This document shows positions 9,459-15,094 of a stretch of DNA of 15,094 bases, in pieces (the first letter of the stretch is position 1; the number at the start of each line of letters is the position of its first letter). A program made the translations under genes and the position numbers. Below the pieces are notes generated by a model. That model saw only the letters and a list, made by a program, of their open reading frames with translations, had not been told where the DNA came from and made no database searches. Origin of the DNA: an uncultured Nocardioides sp. (GTDB lineage Bacteria; Actinomycetota; Actinomycetes; Propionibacteriales; Nocardioidaceae); NCBI RefSeq assembly GCF_946885725.1, contig NZ_CAMPGZ010000095.1, forward strand, positions 1-15,094, written 5' to 3'.

Positions 9459-9866
9459 ATGACGCACACCCTCATCCAGCACCCCGACGCGCTCGCCGTC
9501 GTCCGTCTCGGTCCCGGCTCCGACGTCCCCTCGTGGGCGACCGCCTCGACGCTGTTCTCCGTCACCGCGACGAAGACCGAGACCTCGATCGTCTGCCATG
9601 CCTCGACCGTGCCGACCAAGGCGCGACGCGAGGGGCCGTTCGTGGCGTTCGAGGTCGCCGGGCCGCTCGACTTCGCGGAGACCGGCGTGCTGAGCGGGCT
9701 CCTCGCGCCGCTGGCCGACGCCGGGATCAGCGTCTTCACGCTCTCGACGTACGACACCGACTGGATCCTGGTGAAGGCTGACGCCGCCGACGCGGCCGCC
9801 GAGGCGTGGACCGCGGCCGGCCACACACTCACCACCCCCACTGAGGACTCGAAGGAGCAGAGTTGA
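9459..9866 (+). CDS. ACT-domain protein (ACT_7/CASTOR-like) in arg operon
   Basis: A 135-residue soluble protein made of two ACT-like halves (about 10-57 and 60-125) with no enzymatic domain. TETSIVCHASTVP (40-52), EVAGPLDFAETGVLSGL (65-81) and ISVFTLSTYDTDWILVK (90-106) are the signature of bacterial ACT_7 proteins, the family to which the animal arginine sensor CASTOR1 is related. ACT domains bind small ligands, usually amino acids. Its place between argC and argJ, with its stop overlapping the argJ start (TTGA), suggests a role linked to arginine, perhaps ligand sensing. That is inference; no bacterial function is established that I know of. A gap of 61 nt separates it from argC, and its Shine-Dalgarno is weak. 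Confidence 0.88.
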   Translation: MTHTLIQHPDALAVVRLGPGSDVPSWATASTLFSVTATKTETSIVCHASTVPTKARREGPFVAFEVAGPLDFAETGVLSGLLAPLADAGISVFTLSTYDTDWILVKADAADAAAEAWTAAGHTLTTPTEDSKEQS

Positions 9867-11014
9867 GCGTCACCGCACCCCGGGGCTTCCGGGCCGCCGG
9901 CGTCACCGCCGGCCTGAAGAGCTCGGGCGGCAAGGACGTGGCCCTCGTGGTCAGCGACGGCCCGGAGTACGCCTCCGCCACCGTCTTCACCGCCAACCGC
10001 TGCAAGGCCAACCCGGTGCTGTGGAGCCAGGAGGTCGTCAAGGACGGCGTCGTCCGCGCCGTCGTGCTGAACTCCGGCGGCGCCAACTGCTACACCGGCG
10101 CCGAGGGCTTCCAGACCACCCACGCGGTGGCCGAGCGGGTCGCCGAGAAGCTGGGCATCGGCGCGATCGACGTGGTCGTCTGCTCGACCGGCCTGATCGG
10201 CCTGAAGAACCCTCGCGACAAGCTGATCGCCGGCGTGGACGACGCAGCCGCCGCGCTGTCGCCCGACGGGGGACAGGCCGCCGCCGAGGCGATCATGACC
10301 ACCGACTCGGTCAGCAAGCAGGTCGTCGTCGAGGGAGCCGGCTGGAGCATCGGTGGGATGGCCAAGGGTGCCGGCATGCTCGCCCCGCAGCTCGCCACCA
10401 TGCTCGTCGTCCTCACCACAGACGCCAAGGTCGACTCCGCCACGGCGGACCGCGCGCTGCGCGCCTCGACCCGGGTCACCTTCGACCGGCTCGACTCCGA
10501 CGGCTGCATGTCGACCAATGACACGGTGACGCTGCTGGCCAACGGCGCCTCGGGGATCACCCCCACCGAGGAGGACTTCACCGAGGCACTGACCCGCGTC
10601 TGCGGCGACCTGGCGATGCAGCTGCTCGCCGACGCCGAGGGCGCCGACCACGAGATCACGATCACCGTGCTCAACGCCGCCACGGAGGACGAGGCGGTCG
10701 CCGTCGGTCGCTCCGTCGCCCGCAGCAACCTGTTCAAGGCCGCGGTCTTCGGCAAGGACCCCAACTGGGGCCGGGTGCTCGCCTCGATCGGCACCACCGA
10801 CGCGGCGTTCGACCCCGCCGACCTCGACGTCGCGATGAACGGCGTGTGGGTGTGCCGGAAGTCCGAGCCCGCCGAGGACCCCGCGAAGGTCGACCTGTCC
10901 GGCCGCGAGGTCAGCGTGACCATCGACCTCAAGGCCGGCGACGCCCGCGCCACCGTCTGGACCAACGACCTCACGCACGCCTACGTGCACGAGAACTCCG
11001 CCTACTCGAGCTGA
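9863..11014 (+). CDS. argJ: bifunctional glutamate N-acetyltransferase / ornithine acetyltransferase
   Basis: ArgJ moves the acetyl group from N-acetylornithine to glutamate and, in bifunctional forms, can also use acetyl-CoA, so it runs both the first and fifth steps of the cyclic pathway. The 383-residue product contains the self-cleavage motif [14 protein letters not shown] (169-182). Cleavage is expected between Ala178 and Thr179, freeing Thr179 as nucleophile and giving alpha and beta chains. [10 protein letters not shown] (70-79), CSTGLIG (107-113) and FGKDPNWGR (beta chain) are further family motifs. The start is TTG at 9863, overlapping the ACT gene stop, with a strong GAAGGAG at 9851-9857. 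Whether it is truly bifunctional cannot be told from sequence, but no other acetyl-glutamate synthase is in the window. Confidence 0.96.
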   Translation: MSVTAPRGFRAAGVTAGLKSSGGKDVALVVSDGPEYASATVFTANRCKANPVLWSQEVVKDGVVRAVVLNSGGANCYTGAEGFQTTHAVAERVAEKLGIGAIDVVVCSTGLIGLKNPRDKLIAGVDDAAAALSPDGGQAAAEAIMTTDSVSKQVVVEGAGWSIGGMAKGAGMLAPQLATMLVVLTTDAKVDSATADRALRASTRVTFDRLDSDGCMSTNDTVTLLANGASGITPTEEDFTEALTRVCGDLAMQLLADAEGADHEITITVLNAATEDEAVAVGRSVARSNLFKAAVFGKDPNWGRVLASIGTTDAAFDPADLDVAMNGVWVCRKSEPAEDPAKVDLSGREVSVTIDLKAGDARATVWTNDLTHAYVHENSAYSS

Positions 11015-11020
11015 GAGCCG

Positions 11021-11991
11021 ATGACCGACATCAACGACCAGGACCTCGAGGCTGCGGACGCCGTGAGCCCCGAGGCGTGGAAGAGGGCCACCGCCAAGGC
11101 CGCCACCCTCGCCGAGGCGCTGCCGTGGCTGAAGGCCTACCACGGCAAGACGATCGTGGTGAAGTACGGCGGCAACGCGATGACCGACGAGGCCCTCAAG
11201 CAGGCGTTCGCCGAGGACATCGTGTTCCTGCGCTACGCCGGCTTCCACCCCGTCGTCGTGCACGGCGGCGGCCCGCAGATCAGCTCCATGCTCGACCGGC
11301 TGAACATCCGGTCCGAGTTCCGCGGCGGCCTGCGCGTCACGACGCCCGAGGCGATGGACGTGGTCCGGATGGTGCTCGTGGGCCAGGTCGGCCGCGAGCT
11401 CGTCGGGCTGGTCAACTCCCACGGCCCGCTCGCGGTCGGGCTCAGCGGCGAGGACGCAGGCCTGTTCACCGCCGAGCCGACCAGCACGATGGTCGACGGC
11501 GAGGAGGTCGACCTCGGCCTCGTCGGGGAGGTCGCCAAGGTCCGCCCCGAGGCCGTGAAGGACCTCGTCGAGGCCGGCCGGATCCCCGTGATCTCCTCCG
11601 TCGCGCCCGACGAGCTGGGCCGGGTGCACAACGTCAACGCCGACACCGCCGCGGCCGCGCTGGCCGTCGCGCTCGGCGCCGAGAAGCTGCTCGTGCTCAC
11701 CGACGTCGAGGGGCTGTACCGCGACTGGCCCGACAGCGACGACGTGATCGGCCACATCAGCCCCGAGGCTCTCGAGGAGCTGATGCCGAGCCTGGCCAGC
11801 GGGATGGTGCCGAAGATGCAGGCCTGCCTCAACGCCGTACGCGGCGGCGTCCCGCGTGCGACCGTCGTCGACGGTCGCGAGCCGCACGCCGTGCTGCTCG
11901 AGATCTTCACCGACGACGGCGTCGGCACCCAGGTGCTGCCGGGAGCCGAGACCAAGATCCGCCAGGCCCGCGGCAAGAGCGAGGAGAAGGC

Positions 11992-11995
<4 letters not shown>
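11021..11995 (+). CDS. argB: acetylglutamate kinase
   Basis: ArgB phosphorylates N-acetylglutamate using ATP, the usual arginine-controlled step in organisms with ArgJ. The 324-residue product has the kinase motif VVKYGGNAM (46-54, Lys48), HGGGP (81-85), the [10 protein letters not shown] segment (204-213) and SGMVPKM (260-266, Lys265). Residues about 20-40 ([21 protein letters not shown]) match the N-terminal helix that builds the hexamer in arginine-inhibited enzymes, so feedback inhibition is likely by family knowledge. The first 20 residues and the last 15 are extra compared with compact homologues. It lies six bases after argJ and overlaps argD by ATGA. Confidence 0.96.
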
Positions 11996-13169
<1,174 letters not shown>

Positions 13170-13173
<4 letters not shown>

Positions 13174-14114
13174 CGCGTCACTTCCTCCGCGACGACGACC
13201 TGAGCCCGGCCGAGCAGGCAGAGGTGCTGGCGCTGGCCAAGCGGCTCAAGAAGGACCGCTACGCCGAGCGGCCGCTGGCCGGCCCGCGCACCGTGTCCGT
13301 CGTCTTCGACAAGCCCACGCTGCGCACCCAGCTGTCGTTCGCCACCGGCATCAGCGAGCTCGGCGGCTACCCGATGGTCGTCGACGGCAACCTGGCCAAG
13401 ATCGGCACCCGCGAGTCGATCGCCGACGTCGCCCGCGTCCTCGGGCCGCAGTCAGCCGCGATCGTGTGGCGGACCTTCGACCAGTCGCGCATCGAGGAGA
13501 TGGCGGCGTACGCCGGTGTCCCGGTCGTCAACGCGCTGACCGACCAGTTCCACCCCTGCCAGCTGCTCGCCGACCTGCAGACGATCGAGGAGCATCGGGG
13601 GAGCACGGCCGGGCAGACGCTGGCGTTCCTGGGCGACACGGCCAGCAACATGAGCCACTCCTACCTGCTGGCCGGCGCCACCGCCGGCATGCACGTCCGG
13701 GTGAGCGGACCGGCCGAGTTCGCGCCGGATGCCGAGATCCTCGCCAAGGCCGAGCAGATCGCGGGGGAGACCGGCGGATCCGCGGCGTTCGTCGTCGACC
13801 CGACCGAGGCCGTCGCCGGCGCCGACGCGGTCGCGACCGACACCTGGGTGTCGATGGGCAAGGAGTCGGAGGCCGACGAGCGGTCCCGGCCGTTCCTGCC
13901 CTACGCGCTCACGGCAGACCTGCTCGCCAAGGCGGCGGGCGACGCGATCGTCCTGCACTGTCTGCCGGCCTACCGCGGCAAGGAGATCGCCGCCGAGGTC
14001 ATCGACGGCCCGCAGAGCGTGGTGTGGGACGAGGCGGAGAACCGGCTGCACGCCCAGAAGGCCCTGCTGACCTGGCTCCTCGCCCACCAGGGACCCACCG
14101 TCAGGGAGGTGTGA
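13170..14114 (+). CDS. argF: ornithine carbamoyltransferase
   Basis: ArgF joins ornithine and carbamoyl phosphate to give citrulline. The 314-residue product has WRTF (100-103), [12 protein letters not shown] (127-138), the ornithine-binding DTWVSMGKE (224-232) and LHCLPAYRG (262-270). The carbamoyl-phosphate motif, usually STRTR, reads TLRTQ (50-54) inside [12 protein letters not shown]: the central Arg52 and Thr53 are kept, but the second residue is Leu and the last Arg is Gln. The SMG-type ornithine loop and HCLP support ornithine rather than aspartate as substrate. The ATG overlaps the argD stop in ATGA, and argR begins one base after its stop. Confidence 0.95.

Positions 14115-15094
<980 letters not shown>

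Overview
The window is a stretch of very GC-rich chromosome with dense genes and short gaps. Gene order and protein sequences point to an actinobacterium, most likely near Nocardioides (Nocardioidaceae/Propionibacteriales). The reasons are the SseB-family and DUF1844 genes beside infC, the charged tail on IF3, an orphan sensor kinase between a SpoU methyltransferase and pheS, GTG/TTG starts, and promoter elements abutting start codons. The genus assignment is inference. No rRNA, tRNA, CRISPR array, insertion sequence or prophage gene was seen.

Layout. (1) 74-899: an SseB-family gene and a DUF1844 gene converge and overlap by 41 nt. (2) 900-1306: the infC upstream and leader region, with a possible promoter, three consecutive hairpins and a strong Shine-Dalgarno. 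(3) 1307-2740: infC (ATC start), rpmI and rplT, the IF3-L35-L20 translation cluster. (4) 2776-4668: a TrmH/SpoU RNA methyltransferase, then a soluble PAS histidine kinase with no adjacent response regulator. (5) 4860-8308: pheS and pheT, the two subunits of phenylalanyl-tRNA synthetase. As given, pheT is broken near 7126-7147 by a +1 frame change together with loss of roughly 50-65 codons, at a perfect 11-bp inverted repeat. (6) 8331-15094: an arginine biosynthesis cluster, argC - ACT-domain gene - argJ - argB - argD - argF - argR - argG, with argG cut by the window end.

How the genes work together. The first half makes translation machinery: initiation factor, two large-subunit proteins, an RNA methyltransferase and PheRS. 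The second half carries N-acetylglutamate to argininosuccinate. ArgJ makes N-acetylglutamate and recycles the acetyl group, ArgB phosphorylates it, ArgC reduces it, ArgD transaminates it, ArgJ releases ornithine, ArgF makes citrulline and ArgG makes argininosuccinate. ArgR, encoded in the same operon, probably binds an ARG-box-like operator that overlaps the argC -10 element and start codon. ATGA, TTGA and other very short junctions suggest translational coupling from the ACT gene to argR.

Most worth checking: the disrupted pheT, the CASTOR-like ACT-domain protein embedded in the arg operon, the argC operator over a probable leaderless start, the structured infC leader with an ATC start, and the orphan kinase in the translation cluster. 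I did not find a wholly new multi-gene system; most of the window is conserved housekeeping DNA.
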